Positions 14,187-22,585 of a stretch of 33,423 nucleotides of DNA are shown piece after piece. Where the stretch lies: contig NZ_JAGTJJ010000092.1 in assembly GCF_028435365.1 (NCBI RefSeq), positions 1 through 33,423 on the forward strand, given 5' to 3'. Origin of the DNA: Polyangium jinanense. GTDB lineage: Bacteria > Myxococcota > Polyangia > Polyangiales > Polyangiaceae. Position 1 is the stretch's first letter; each line of letters opens with the position of its first letter. Below the pieces are notes generated by a model. It did not search any database. It saw only the letters and a list, made by a program, of their open reading frames with translations, and had not been told where the DNA came from. Position numbers and translations under genes: made by a program.

Positions 14187-15449
14187 ATGAGCTCCGAGGT
14201 TCGCTCCCCGCTGGACGAGCATCCCCTCGCCGCGTTTCGCGCGGCGCTGCTCGGGCGTCGTGACGTCCTGGTCGCACGTGAGATGGAGCGACTGCGGCGC
14301 ATCCTGCCCTGGCTCGCGCAAGCCCCCGAGGAGTTCCTCGTCGCGCCCGTCACCGAGGACGTGCTCGCGTACGCAAACGCGCTCGCGGCCCCCGATTTCT
14401 CCGACCTCGAGACGCGCGCGCGGGGGTGGTGCGAGAGTCAGGTGACGCTCGGCGGAGGCGTGCACCTCGTGCTCCAGCTCGTCGAGGGGTGCCGGCAGGA
14501 CTACCTCGACGTCGCGATGGACGCGGTCGTCGCGGGCGTGCCCGAGGCCCGGGCCGGCGTGCATCGGCTCATGGAAGCGTTCACCGCGGTGCTCACGGCG
14601 GTCGACGCGTTTTTCCACGGCCCGGACGCGCGCGAGGCGGCCGACGCCACGTTGTTCCGTCACTTCGTGGATGCCTCGCCCGACCCGGTCGTGCTCGCGG
14701 GCGGCGAGGGGACGATGCTCCTCTACGCGAACACGGCCTTCCAGGAAACGTTCGGCAGCGAAGGAATCCCGGGTCGCATGATGTCGACGCTCGTCCCGGA
14801 CGAGCAACGAAGCGCGCTCGCAGCGCTCGCGAACACGGCCCTTCGCGAAGGCCGCGCGCGCGGCGAGCTCCATCTGTTTCGTGCGAACGGCGAGCTCTTC
14901 GAAGCGGACATCCTCTCGTTCATCGCGCCGGGCCGCAGCGATCGGATGCCCGCGCGCTTCTGGCTCTTGCGCGACAAGGGCCCGCTCATCGCGGCGGAGC
15001 AGGCGCGCGGAAAGCTCCAGGAGGAGATCATCGCCTCGCAAGCGGCAGCGATCCGCGCGCTCTCGACGCCGCTCCTGCCGATCGCCGAGGGCGTGATCCT
15101 GATGCCGCTCGTGGGCGCGCTGAACGAGCAGCGCACCGAGCAGATGCTCGAGACCTTGCTTCAAGGCATCTCGCGGCGGGGCGCGCGCGTGGCGATCCTC
15201 GACATCACGGGCGTGAACGACGTCGACTCGCACGTGGCGCACGGCATCCTGCGCGCGGCCCGCGCGGCGTCGCTCCTCGGCGCGCGTGTGTTCCTGACGG
15301 GCATCCGCGGGCCCGTCGCGCAGACGCTCCTCGCGCTCGACGCGAACTTCGGCTGCCTCGTCTCGTGCAGCACGCTGCAGGACGGGGTCGCTCGCGCGCT
15401 TCGCGGAACCCACGCCGAGGGGTATGCTCCCCGGCGATGGACCGGCTGA
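14187..15449 (+). CDS. RsbR-like PAS-STAS regulatory protein
   Basis: The 420-residue protein resembles RsbR-type stressosome subunits. The N-terminal 145 residues are helical (RREMERLRRILPWL region through AFTAVLTAVDAFFHG) and probably sensory. A PAS domain follows (about 155-265, FVDASPDPVVLAG and LLYANTAFQETFG). A short coiled segment (AAEQARGKLQEEIIASQAAAI) links to a STAS domain (about 295-405). The STAS part has the RsbR signature ILDITGVNDVDSHVAHGI and LTGIRGPVAQTLLAL. Ser348 and Thr380 appear to sit where phosphorylatable residues lie in RsbR proteins. RsbR relatives trap an RsbT-like kinase and release it on stress; no RsbS, RsbT or phosphatase genes are adjacent. The start MSSEVRSPLD is preferred to an upstream ATG at 14136, which would fall just after the MATE hairpin. 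Its 3' end overlaps the Maf gene by 13 bp. Confidence 0.85.
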   Translation: MSSEVRSPLDEHPLAAFRAALLGRRDVLVAREMERLRRILPWLAQAPEEFLVAPVTEDVLAYANALAAPDFSDLETRARGWCESQVTLGGGVHLVLQLVEGCRQDYLDVAMDAVVAGVPEARAGVHRLMEAFTAVLTAVDAFFHGPDAREAADATLFRHFVDASPDPVVLAGGEGTMLLYANTAFQETFGSEGIPGRMMSTLVPDEQRSALAALANTALREGRARGELHLFRANGELFEADILSFIAPGRSDRMPARFWLLRDKGPLIAAEQARGKLQEEIIASQAAAIRALSTPLLPIAEGVILMPLVGALNEQRTEQMLETLLQGISRRGARVAILDITGVNDVDSHVAHGILRAARAASLLGARVFLTGIRGPVAQTLLALDANFGCLVSCSTLQDGVARALRGTHAEGYAPRRWTG

Positions 15450-16024
15450 TCCTCGCATCCACGTCCCGCTTCCGCCGCGCGCTGCTCGACCGCCTCGGCC
15501 TCCCCTACGAAGCCCGCGCGCCTCATTTCGACGAGATCCCGCCCGAGGGACTTTCGCCCCGGGACGTCGCCCGCGCGTTCGCCGAGGGCAAGGCGAAGAG
15601 CCTCGAAGCGGCGCCGGGGACGTGGGTCATCGGCGCCGATCAGGTGCCCGAATACGACGGTCACATCCTGCGAAAAACCGAGAGCCAGGACGACTGCCGG
15701 GCCCAGCTCGCCGAGCTCTCCGGACGCACGCACATGCTGCACACGGCCGTCGTGCTCTGGTCGCCGTCCGAGGGCCGAATGCTCGGCGAGACGGTCACGG
15801 TGGAGCTCACGATGCGGCCGCTTTCGCCGGCGCTCATCGATCGATACGTCACGCTCGACGATCCGGTGGGCAGCGCGGGCGGGTATCTCTTCGAGAAGCG
15901 TGGCATCGGCCTCTTCGAATCCGTGCGCGGCGGGGACGAGTCGGCCATCGTGGGCTTGCCCTTGCTCTCGCTTTGCCGCCTCCTGCGCGAAGCCGGGATC
16001 GAGCCGCTCGATCTCGCGAGGTGA
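15437..16024 (+). CDS. maf: Maf-like nucleoside triphosphate pyrophosphatase
   Basis: The 195-residue protein matches Maf/YhdE-family enzymes, which hydrolyse non-canonical or modified nucleoside triphosphates and UTP/dTTP to monophosphates. Diagnostic motifs are ILASTSRFRRALLDRLGLPY at the N-terminus, the catalytic Asp68 in IGADQV, ILRKTES, LSGRTHMLHTAV and the late DDPVGSAGGYLFEKRG segment. Family length is about 190-210 residues. The ATG lies inside the last codons of the RsbR-like gene, and the aminotransferase starts five bases after the stop, so the three are probably transcribed together. It is cytoplasmic. The function of the pairing with the stress regulator is unknown; housecleaning of damaged nucleotides under stress would fit. 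Confidence 0.93.
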   Translation: MDRLILASTSRFRRALLDRLGLPYEARAPHFDEIPPEGLSPRDVARAFAEGKAKSLEAAPGTWVIGADQVPEYDGHILRKTESQDDCRAQLAELSGRTHMLHTAVVLWSPSEGRMLGETVTVELTMRPLSPALIDRYVTLDDPVGSAGGYLFEKRGIGLFESVRGGDESAIVGLPLLSLCRLLREAGIEPLDLAR

Positions 16025-16029
16025 CGAGA

Positions 16030-17337
16030 ATGGCCTCCATGGATCACGCGGAGATTCTGCGCAAAGGCGTCGAGGATTTCCGTCGATTCGTCAATCCGCT
16101 CGTCGCCGCGCGGGTCGCCATGACGGGCGAGCCGTATCGTATTGCCGGGACGCGCGACGGAAAACTCGTCGACGAGGGCGGACGGCTCATCGAGGATCTG
16201 CATGGCACGCAATCGCTCGGGCACCGTGTCGCGGCCGTGGCCGATGCCGTGCGGGATTGGCTCGCGACCGACGCGCCGTCCTGGTATCCGTCGCGGGTCA
16301 ATCCTTACGCGGGGCGGCTCGGGCGCGCGCTTTTCGAGCGGACGGGCTACGACAACGCGTTTTTCGGGATGTCCGGCAGCGACGCGGTCGAGGCGTCGAT
16401 GAAGCTCGCGCGCGCCGCGACGGGGCGCCCGCGCGTGCTCTCGCTGCTCGGCGCGTATCACGGCACCACGATGGGGAGCTGCGCGCTCATGAACCCCGGC
16501 ATGTTCCGTGATCCCTTCGCGCCCCACCTTCCCGGCGTCTCGCCCGTCCCGCCCGAGGACGTGGACGCGCTCGCGCGCGCGCTCGAACCGGAGGACGTGG
16601 CCGCGATCATCGTGGAGCCGATCCAGCTCGAAGGCGGCGTGTTCCCTTTGTCGGACCGATACATAACGTCTCTCTGCGAGCTCACCACGAAGCACGGCAC
16701 GCTGCTCGTGGCGGACGAGGTGCAGACCGGTCTCGGCCGGCTCGGTCGTTTCCTCGGCACCACGACCTGGCCACGCCGCCCGGACGTGATCGTGCTGGCG
16801 AAGGCGCTCGGGGGCGGCCTCTTGCCGTGCTCGGCCATGCTCACGCGCAAGGACACGTTTTTGCGCGCCTATGGCAAGGACATGGCCACGGCGGAGGCGC
16901 ACAACGTGACGTTCGGCGGCAATGCGATGTCCTGCGTCGCGGCGCTCGCGATGCTCGACCTGCTCTCGCCCGAGGTCTTCGCCGTGGCCAAGGCGCGCGG
17001 CGACCATTTTCAAGCGGGGCTCAGGCGCGCACTCGCGGGCTCGCCGCTCGTCGTGGAGGTGCGCGGCGCGGGGCTCATCGCGGGCGTCGAGCTCAGCGCG
17101 ACGGACCACCCGTGGCTCTCGTTCGAGCATTTCGGCATGGACGAGCTCGACGGGCATTCGCCGATTGGCCTACTCGTCTGCCATCGCATGTACAAGCGGG
17201 GCTATTATTGCTTCGTGTGCGGCCACCGTTGGAATACGCTCCGACTCCAGCCGCGGCTCGATATCGAGGAAAACGAGCTCGACGCGTTCGTGACGGCGCT
17301 GCGGGAGGAAATCGATACGATCGCGGAGCTCGTGTAA
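16030..17337 (+). CDS. Class-III PLP-dependent aminotransferase
   Basis: The 435-residue protein is a class-III (acetylornithine/omega-amino acid type) aminotransferase. The segments NAFFGMSGSDAVEASMKLAR and GAYHGTTMGS form the phosphate and cofactor pocket. VADEVQTGLGRLG contains Asp229, which contacts the pyridine nitrogen. IVLAKALGGGLLP contains Lys258, the Schiff-base lysine. AAIIVEPIQLEGG is also typical. The start follows the Maf stop by five bases, giving likely coupled translation. The C-terminal part LVCHRMYKRGYYCFVCGHRWNTLRLQP holds the substrate-binding Arg in LRLQP and an unusual Cys-rich stretch (CFVCGH). The reaction is transfer of an amino group to 2-oxoglutarate or pyruvate; the donor is unknown since no biosynthetic partners are adjacent. 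Confidence 0.92.
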   Translation: MASMDHAEILRKGVEDFRRFVNPLVAARVAMTGEPYRIAGTRDGKLVDEGGRLIEDLHGTQSLGHRVAAVADAVRDWLATDAPSWYPSRVNPYAGRLGRALFERTGYDNAFFGMSGSDAVEASMKLARAATGRPRVLSLLGAYHGTTMGSCALMNPGMFRDPFAPHLPGVSPVPPEDVDALARALEPEDVAAIIVEPIQLEGGVFPLSDRYITSLCELTTKHGTLLVADEVQTGLGRLGRFLGTTTWPRRPDVIVLAKALGGGLLPCSAMLTRKDTFLRAYGKDMATAEAHNVTFGGNAMSCVAALAMLDLLSPEVFAVAKARGDHFQAGLRRALAGSPLVVEVRGAGLIAGVELSATDHPWLSFEHFGMDELDGHSPIGLLVCHRMYKRGYYCFVCGHRWNTLRLQPRLDIEENELDAFVTALREEIDTIAELV

Positions 17338-17408
17338 CGGAAAAGGCAGCCAAAACGGAACCGGCGGCTCCGGCGCCCTCTTTGCATTCCCCCGCCGTGG
17401 GGAAGCCC

Positions 17409-19520
17409 ATGCGCACGCCGCCCACGCCAAGCCTTCCGCGATCGCACGGATTCCGCATTTTGACCGGCGTGCTCTTGGCACTCGCCGCTTGCACGAACCG
17501 CGGCTATGCAGATCACGGCACGGACGTCACGCCGCCACGGCTCGCCGCGCCCTCCCCTGCCCCCGAGCTTCTGCGCTTCGACATCATGGCTGGATCCATC
17601 ACCAATCACTTCTATCGCCGCGGCCCGATCGCGGCGCACCTCCTCACGACCTCCGGCCCCGTCCCCCGCCTCCTCGTCGCTTTTCCCGCGGGGAACGCCG
17701 GCATCGTCCTCGGATTCGCGCCCCTCGTGCAGCCTGCTGCATTCGAGCTCGCGCCTCTCACCACGCTCGACGGCGTCGAAGAGCCCGATGGCATGCGCGG
17801 CGTCACGGCGCACCTCGTCGCCCGTGCGCCCGCCTTGCGCATCCACCACGCCATGCTGGCCGGCATTCGATTCCTGCGAGACGAGATGGCCGGAGGCCTC
17901 GGTCCTGGGGCGCCCTCGCTCGCGCACGAGGTCGATCCCGGACCGCCTTTCGCCCTGCGCCGCACCATGCTGGACGGCCGACGTATCGAGCTCCGCATCG
18001 AGCCCCGAGAGGGCTCCACCGTCACACGCGAAAACGACGATATCGTCCTTCATGCGGGCCCCGAAGGCGAGGTTCACTTCCTCGCCACGGCCCTCCAGGA
18101 CGAGGCGCCGCTCGCGCCGTTTCCCGTCGAGGATCTCCTCAATGTGCATGCGGCAAGCGACGCGCAGGCACGCCGGGCCCTCTCCTTCCTATCTTTTCAA
18201 GAAAAGCTCCTCGCCGGCTCCTGGCGCTTCCTGACCTATTTCGGACGCGACACCCTGCTCGCATTGCACATGCTCCTGCCCGCCCTCGAGCCCCCTGCGA
18301 TCGAAGCGGGGCTCGGCTCGGTGCTCGATCGGCTCGCCCCGGACGGCGACGTCGCGCACGAGGAGGCCATCGGCGAGTATGCGGTGTGGCTCAATGCCAT
18401 GGCGACCCCGCGGCCCGCGGATCTGCGCGCGCCCGTCCTCGATTACAAGATGGTCGACGACGATTTTCTCCTCGCCCCCATGGCCGCGGCCTATCTGCTC
18501 GACATGCCCGCGGGGAGCACGCGTGCCCGAGGATTCCTCGCCTGCAAGACGCCTTCGGGCATGCTTTATCGCGACGTGCTCCGGCAAAACCTCGCGCTGG
18601 TCCTCGCCCGCGCGGCCCCCTTCGCGAAACACCCAGGCCCCGAAACGCTGGTCTCGCTGAAACCAGGCCTTCCCGTGGGCAACTGGCGCGATTCGAATCA
18701 GGGGCTCGGCGGTGGGCACATCCCATTCGACGTCAACGTGGCCCTCGTCCCGGCCGCCCTGCGCGCCGCCGCGCGCCTCTTCGCGAGCGATCTCCTCGGC
18801 CCGGATCCGGCTGCGGCCAGCGAGGCACGCGCCCTCTCCGATGCATGGAAGGGGGTCGAGCGCTTTTTCAGGGTGGAGATCCCCGCGGAGGCGGCGCGCG
18901 CGCGCGTGAGCGAATACGCGGCCGCGGTCGGTCTCGACGGCGCTCTTGCGGTCGCATCGATCGACGTCCCGATCCGCTTCTTTGCCCTCGCGCTCGACGC
19001 CGCGGGCAAACCGATCCCGGTGATGCATTCGGACACGGCATTCGTCCTGCTCTTCGACGAGCCCTCGCCCGAGCTTCTCACGCTCGTGGCCCACGACCTC
19101 CTGCGCCCGTTCCCGGCCGGGCTTCGCACGGACGTCGGCATGCTGGTCGCGAATCCTGCGTATGCAGGCGATCCTGCCCTCGCCGCGATGTTCACGCGCG
19201 CCGATTATCACGGGACCGTGGTCTGGTCGTGGCAACAAGCCGCCATGGCCGCGGGTCTGTCCCGGCAACTCTCGCGCAAGGACCTACCGGACGCCACGCG
19301 CGAAGCGCTCCTCCTGGCCGAACGCGCGTTGTGGGAGGGCATCGAGGCCACCCACGCGCGGCGCGCCGAAGAGCTGTGGAGCTGGGAGCCCCGGGGCGGC
19401 AAGGCGGTGCTCATCCCGTTTGGCCAGGCGCGCGGCCACGTGGATGAATCGAATGCGCTCCAGCTCTGGAGCACCGTCTACCTGGCGCTCCGGCCCCCGT
19501 CCAGAAGCGGCCCGCGATAG
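17409..19520 (+). CDS. Lipoprotein of the glycogen-debranching/six-hairpin glycosidase type
   Basis: The 703-residue protein starts with a signal peptide ending in the lipobox LAAC (Cys28); GGGGAA lies about five bases before the ATG. After a beta-rich N-terminal part (about 55-250) comes a helical domain. It contains LTYFGRDTLLALHMLLP (about 275-291), LPVGNWRDSNQGLGGGHIPFDVNVALVPAAL and YHGTVVWSWQQAAMAAGL. These resemble the helical (alpha/alpha)6 barrel of amylo-alpha-1,6-glucosidase/GH63-like enzymes, where acidic residues near the RD and WRDS segments would be catalytic. Most debranching relatives are cytoplasmic, so a lipidated version implies action on external or periplasmic oligosaccharide. 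The specificity is not readable. It is 71 bp behind the aminotransferase, and its 3' end overlaps the convergent acetyltransferase gene by 43 bp. Confidence 0.75.
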   Translation: MRTPPTPSLPRSHGFRILTGVLLALAACTNRGYADHGTDVTPPRLAAPSPAPELLRFDIMAGSITNHFYRRGPIAAHLLTTSGPVPRLLVAFPAGNAGIVLGFAPLVQPAAFELAPLTTLDGVEEPDGMRGVTAHLVARAPALRIHHAMLAGIRFLRDEMAGGLGPGAPSLAHEVDPGPPFALRRTMLDGRRIELRIEPREGSTVTRENDDIVLHAGPEGEVHFLATALQDEAPLAPFPVEDLLNVHAASDAQARRALSFLSFQEKLLAGSWRFLTYFGRDTLLALHMLLPALEPPAIEAGLGSVLDRLAPDGDVAHEEAIGEYAVWLNAMATPRPADLRAPVLDYKMVDDDFLLAPMAAAYLLDMPAGSTRARGFLACKTPSGMLYRDVLRQNLALVLARAAPFAKHPGPETLVSLKPGLPVGNWRDSNQGLGGGHIPFDVNVALVPAALRAAARLFASDLLGPDPAAASEARALSDAWKGVERFFRVEIPAEAARARVSEYAAAVGLDGALAVASIDVPIRFFALALDAAGKPIPVMHSDTAFVLLFDEPSPELLTLVAHDLLRPFPAGLRTDVGMLVANPAYAGDPALAAMFTRADYHGTVVWSWQQAAMAAGLSRQLSRKDLPDATREALLLAERALWEGIEATHARRAEELWSWEPRGGKAVLIPFGQARGHVDESNALQLWSTVYLALRPPSRSGPR

Positions 19521-20410
19521 AGAATCGTGCTCATGAGGGGCTTGTACCCCATGACCTCGTTGAGGTGCCGGATCGGTTCGTTCCCGACGGCGTTCTCCGT
19601 CACCAGACGCCGGAAGCCAGCTCGCTTCGCGGCGGCCACCTGCGCCCGCTTGAGCGCGCTTGCAATGCCTCGTCCGCGCCATGCGCGCCGCACACCGGTG
19701 AGGCTGTGGAATGCGACGCCGCCTCGACCACGCTGGAGCACCGCATACCCCACCACCTCGGCGCCTTCCATTGCGATGAACGTGAGGTCGTGCGTATGGA
19801 TGGGCCTGTCCATGTCCGTCGCGAGCCATTCCTCGAACGAACCCACCTCGTCGGCCTCGTCCACGGGGATATCGGGAATGGCTTCCTTCGCGACCTGGTA
19901 CATGCCGGCCAAGACGTCGGGCCGCTCGGCCCGTGTCACGAGCGTGATGCCGGCCGGCGGCTTCACCTCCGGCATGGGCAACGCATCGAGCTCCAGCACG
20001 AGCTCGACCTCTCGCCCGATTTCCTCGTAGCCGCGCCGTTCGAGGTAAACGCGGGCGTCGTGCTGGCTCTCATGGGCCTCGATCTGGAGCTCACGCAATC
20101 CGAGCCGCCGCGCGTGCTCCGAGAACGCGCGATGCATGGCCGATCCGAGGCCCTGGCAGCGAAACGCGGGAATCACCCAAAGGCCCGCGATCCCGCACGG
20201 CTCCGCGCTCTCACCGCCGGCAGGTCGAACGAAGGCCGCGCCCACGGGGCGCCCATCGAGCCGGAGCACCCCATCCACGCGGCCCGGGTGAAGGCCGCGC
20301 AGATGACGCGCATCCTCGAACGAGGGAATCCCCCAGACATCCGCAGCGTCGACGACGTCGACCCAGTCCCGAAGGGCCTCGTCATCCTCGATGATCTCGA
20401 GTGTCGCCAT
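19478..20410 (-). CDS. Two-domain GNAT acetyltransferase
   Basis: The 310-residue protein contains two GNAT folds in tandem. The first (about 1-145) has GIAGLWVIPAFRCQGLGSAMHRAFSEHARRLG, with the Q/R-x-x-G-x-G/A acetyl-CoA loop as RCQGLGS. The second (about 155-300) has LTGVRRAWRGRGIASALKRAQVAAAKRAG, with the loop WRGRGIA, followed by ENAVGNEPIRHLNEVMGYKP, the usual GNAT ending. Both loops look intact, so both sites may bind acetyl-CoA. It starts 24 bp after the ABC-F stop codon with no Shine-Dalgarno, so translation may be coupled to the upstream gene. Targets could be small molecules such as antibiotics, or protein N-termini. Placement with an ABC-F gene makes a resistance role possible but unproven. 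Confidence 0.85.
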   Translation of the reverse strand: MATLEIIEDDEALRDWVDVVDAADVWGIPSFEDARHLRGLHPGRVDGVLRLDGRPVGAAFVRPAGGESAEPCGIAGLWVIPAFRCQGLGSAMHRAFSEHARRLGLRELQIEAHESQHDARVYLERRGYEEIGREVELVLELDALPMPEVKPPAGITLVTRAERPDVLAGMYQVAKEAIPDIPVDEADEVGSFEEWLATDMDRPIHTHDLTFIAMEGAEVVGYAVLQRGRGGVAFHSLTGVRRAWRGRGIASALKRAQVAAAKRAGFRRLVTENAVGNEPIRHLNEVMGYKPLMSTILYRGPLLDGGRSAR

Positions 20411-20434
20411 GGGGGAGGAAAACGAAGGCGCCTG

Positions 20435-22060
20435 CTACCGCCGAAGCCCCGGCGCCTCGTGCCCGCTCGTGGCCACGTATTCGAGGTACCCGCCGCCGTA
20501 CTTGTGCACGCCTTCCGGGGTCAATTCGAGCACGCGGTTCGAGAGCGCCGCGAGGAAATGGCGATCGTGGGACACGAACAGCATCGTCCCCTCGAAGTTG
20601 GAAAGCGCCTCCACCAGCATTTCCTTCGTGGCGATGTCGAGGTGGTTCGTCGGCTCGTCGAGCACGAGGAAATTCGGCGGATCGTAGAGCATCCGTGCAA
20701 GAACGAGCCGCGCCTTCTCCCCGCCGGAGAGCACGCGGACGGGTTTGTCCACGTCGTCACCCGAGAAGCCGAAGCAACCCGCCAGCGTGCGCAGCGTGCC
20801 GAGCGAGGCATCGGGGAAGGAATGGATGAGCGTGCCGACCACCGTGAGCTCCGGGTCGAGCACGTCCATCGCGTGCTGCGCGAAATACCCGAGCTTCACG
20901 CTCGCCCCGAGCGACGCTCCGCCCGCGTCCGGCGTGAGCTCGCCGGCGATGATCTTGAGCAGCGTGGATTTGCCCGCGCCGTTCACGCCCATCACGCACC
21001 ACCGCTCGCGCCGCCGCACCAGGAAATCGAGCCCCTCGTAGACCGCGCGGCTGCCATAACGCTTCACCACGCCGTCGAGCTTCGCGACGTCCTCGCCGGA
21101 CCGCGGGGGCGCCCGGAAATCGAACATCTGCGGCCGCTTGCTCTTCTTCGGCGGCTCGAGCTTGTCGATCTTGTCGAGCTTCTTCACCCGGCTCTGCACC
21201 TGCGCCGCCTTCGCCGCGTGGGTCTTGAACCGCTCGATGAAGCGCATCTCCTTCGCGAGCATCGCCTGCTGCCGCTCGTATTGCGCCTCGGCCTGCTCGG
21301 CGGCAATCGCGCGTTGCCGCTCGTAAAAATCGTAATTGCCCGTGAACGTGGTGAGCTCGCCGCCGTCGATCTCCAGGATCTTCGTGCAGAGCCGGTTCAT
21401 GAAGGCGCGATCGTGGGCGGTGATGACGAGCGCGCCCTCGTACGACTTCAAGAAACCTTCGAGCCAGATGATCGACTCGATGTCGAGGTGGTTCGTCGGC
21501 TCGTCGAGCAGGAGCACGTCGGGCCGGAGCAGGAGGATCCTGGCCAGCGCCACGCGCATCTTCCAGCCGCCGGAGAGTGTGCCGACGTCACGATCCATGA
21601 GCTCGTTCGAGAAGCCGAGGCCCGCGAGGATCTCCCGCGCCCGCGCGTCGAGCGCATAGCCGTCGAGCTCGCTCCATTTCGCCTGGGCCTGCCCGTATCG
21701 TTCGAGCAGCTCCTCCATCTCGTCCGCGCGATCGGGATCCGCGAGCGCCGCTTCGAGCTCGGCGAGCTCGGCCGCGATCTCGGAGACGGGGCCGACGCCG
21801 TCCATCGTCTCGGCGACGATGCTCTTGCCCTTCATCTCGCCGACGTCTTGCCGGAAATACCCCACCGTGACGCCACGATCGATGGCGATCTGCCCCTCGT
21901 CCGGCGCTTCCTCGCGGGTGATCATGCGGAAGAGCGTGGTCTTGCCCGAACCGTTCGGGCCGACGAGGCCGATCTTCTCGCCGCGGTTGACGGCGGCAGA
22001 GGCCTCGACGAAGAGGATCTGCTTGCCGTGGCGCTTGCCAATGGAGTCGAGCCGGATCAT
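20435..22060 (-). CDS. ABC-F family ATPase
   Basis: The 541-residue protein has two ABC ATPase domains and no membrane segments. Domain 1 has Walker A GPNGSGKT (34-41), signature LSGGWKMRVALAR and Walker B LLLDEPTNHLD. Domain 2 has Walker A GVNGAGKST, signature LSGGEKARLVLAR and LVLDEPTNHLD. The domains are joined by a charged helical linker (AEQAEAQYERQQAML to VKKLDKIDKL), the P-site tRNA-interaction motif of ABC-F proteins. It lacks a long C-terminal coiled coil, which is more like YbiT/EttA than Uup. ABC-F proteins act at the ribosomal E site to rescue stalled translation or protect against antibiotics. The acetyltransferase gene follows in the same transcript. An intrinsic-terminator-like element lies just upstream and separates it from the STAS gene. 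Confidence 0.93.
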   Translation of the reverse strand: MIRLDSIGKRHGKQILFVEASAAVNRGEKIGLVGPNGSGKTTLFRMITREEAPDEGQIAIDRGVTVGYFRQDVGEMKGKSIVAETMDGVGPVSEIAAELAELEAALADPDRADEMEELLERYGQAQAKWSELDGYALDARAREILAGLGFSNELMDRDVGTLSGGWKMRVALARILLLRPDVLLLDEPTNHLDIESIIWLEGFLKSYEGALVITAHDRAFMNRLCTKILEIDGGELTTFTGNYDFYERQRAIAAEQAEAQYERQQAMLAKEMRFIERFKTHAAKAAQVQSRVKKLDKIDKLEPPKKSKRPQMFDFRAPPRSGEDVAKLDGVVKRYGSRAVYEGLDFLVRRRERWCVMGVNGAGKSTLLKIIAGELTPDAGGASLGASVKLGYFAQHAMDVLDPELTVVGTLIHSFPDASLGTLRTLAGCFGFSGDDVDKPVRVLSGGEKARLVLARMLYDPPNFLVLDEPTNHLDIATKEMLVEALSNFEGTMLFVSHDRHFLAALSNRVLELTPEGVHKYGGGYLEYVATSGHEAPGLRR

Positions 22061-22102
22061 GCGGGGCGCCTACTTAGCGGACGGAAGGCCCTAACGCATC
22101 CG

Positions 22103-22131
22103 AAAAAAACACGCCGTCCTCCGGAGGATGG
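22103..22131 (-). terminator. Intrinsic-terminator-like hairpin with U-run
   Basis: Read on the minus strand, CCATCCTCC pairs with GGAGGACGG (8 of 9 positions), followed within four bases by seven consecutive T. It lies about 17 bp after the STAS gene stop and 43 bp before the ABC-F start, so it probably ends the lipoprotein-STAS transcript. The stem has almost no loop, which weakens the call. Confidence 0.5.
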
Positions 22132-22147
22132 AGGATCGGCAGAAAGC

Positions 22148-22570
22148 TCACGCGGGGGGCGGCACGCTCGGCTTCCAGCTGCGCCGGCATTCTTCGAGGT
22201 AGGCTCGCGCCTCCGCGATTGTCTCGAAGAACCGCAGCGTCGTCGCGCCGCCCGTGAGCAGCTTGGTGGCGCGCGCGATGAGCTCGATCAGGACCCGGAT
22301 GGAGTAAGGCGCGCCGACGACGGCCACGACGTGCGGCGGCAAGGGCTTCGGCCGGCCGAGCCCTTCGCCTTTTGCCATCCGCGACATGGCCGTGGCCTGC
22401 CGGACGTCGGCGAGCACGAAGATCCGGCCGAGCGCGAGGAGCCGCTCGTCGTGGACCCGAAAAATCGCGGACATTTCGCCGTCCTCCACATCGCCATGAA
22501 ACTCCATCACGAGCAGGTCCTCCTGCTCGAAGTGGAGCATGTGCCTGCCGATGCGGATCTCCTCGTCCAT
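22148..22570 (-). CDS. SpoIIAA-like STAS-domain protein
   Basis: The 140-residue protein consists of a single small alpha/beta domain. The segments LLVMEFHGDVEDGEMSAIF, GRIFVLADVRQATAMS, HVVAVVGAPYSIRVLIELIARAT and LRFFETIAEARAYLEE follow the pattern of SpoIIAA-like/STAS-related proteins, which are abundant in myxobacteria. The final helix plus the Pro-rich tail is usual. No phosphorylation-site Ser could be assigned. It starts 15 bp after the cytochrome-like lipoprotein stop, without a clear ribosome-binding site, so the two genes are probably co-transcribed and translationally coupled. The role is unknown; many relatives are lipid- or partner-protein-binding regulators. Confidence 0.75.
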   Translation of the reverse strand: MDEEIRIGRHMLHFEQEDLLVMEFHGDVEDGEMSAIFRVHDERLLALGRIFVLADVRQATAMSRMAKGEGLGRPKPLPPHVVAVVGAPYSIRVLIELIARATKLLTGGATTLRFFETIAEARAYLEECRRSWKPSVPPPA

Positions 22571-22585
22571 CGATTCAATCGGAGA

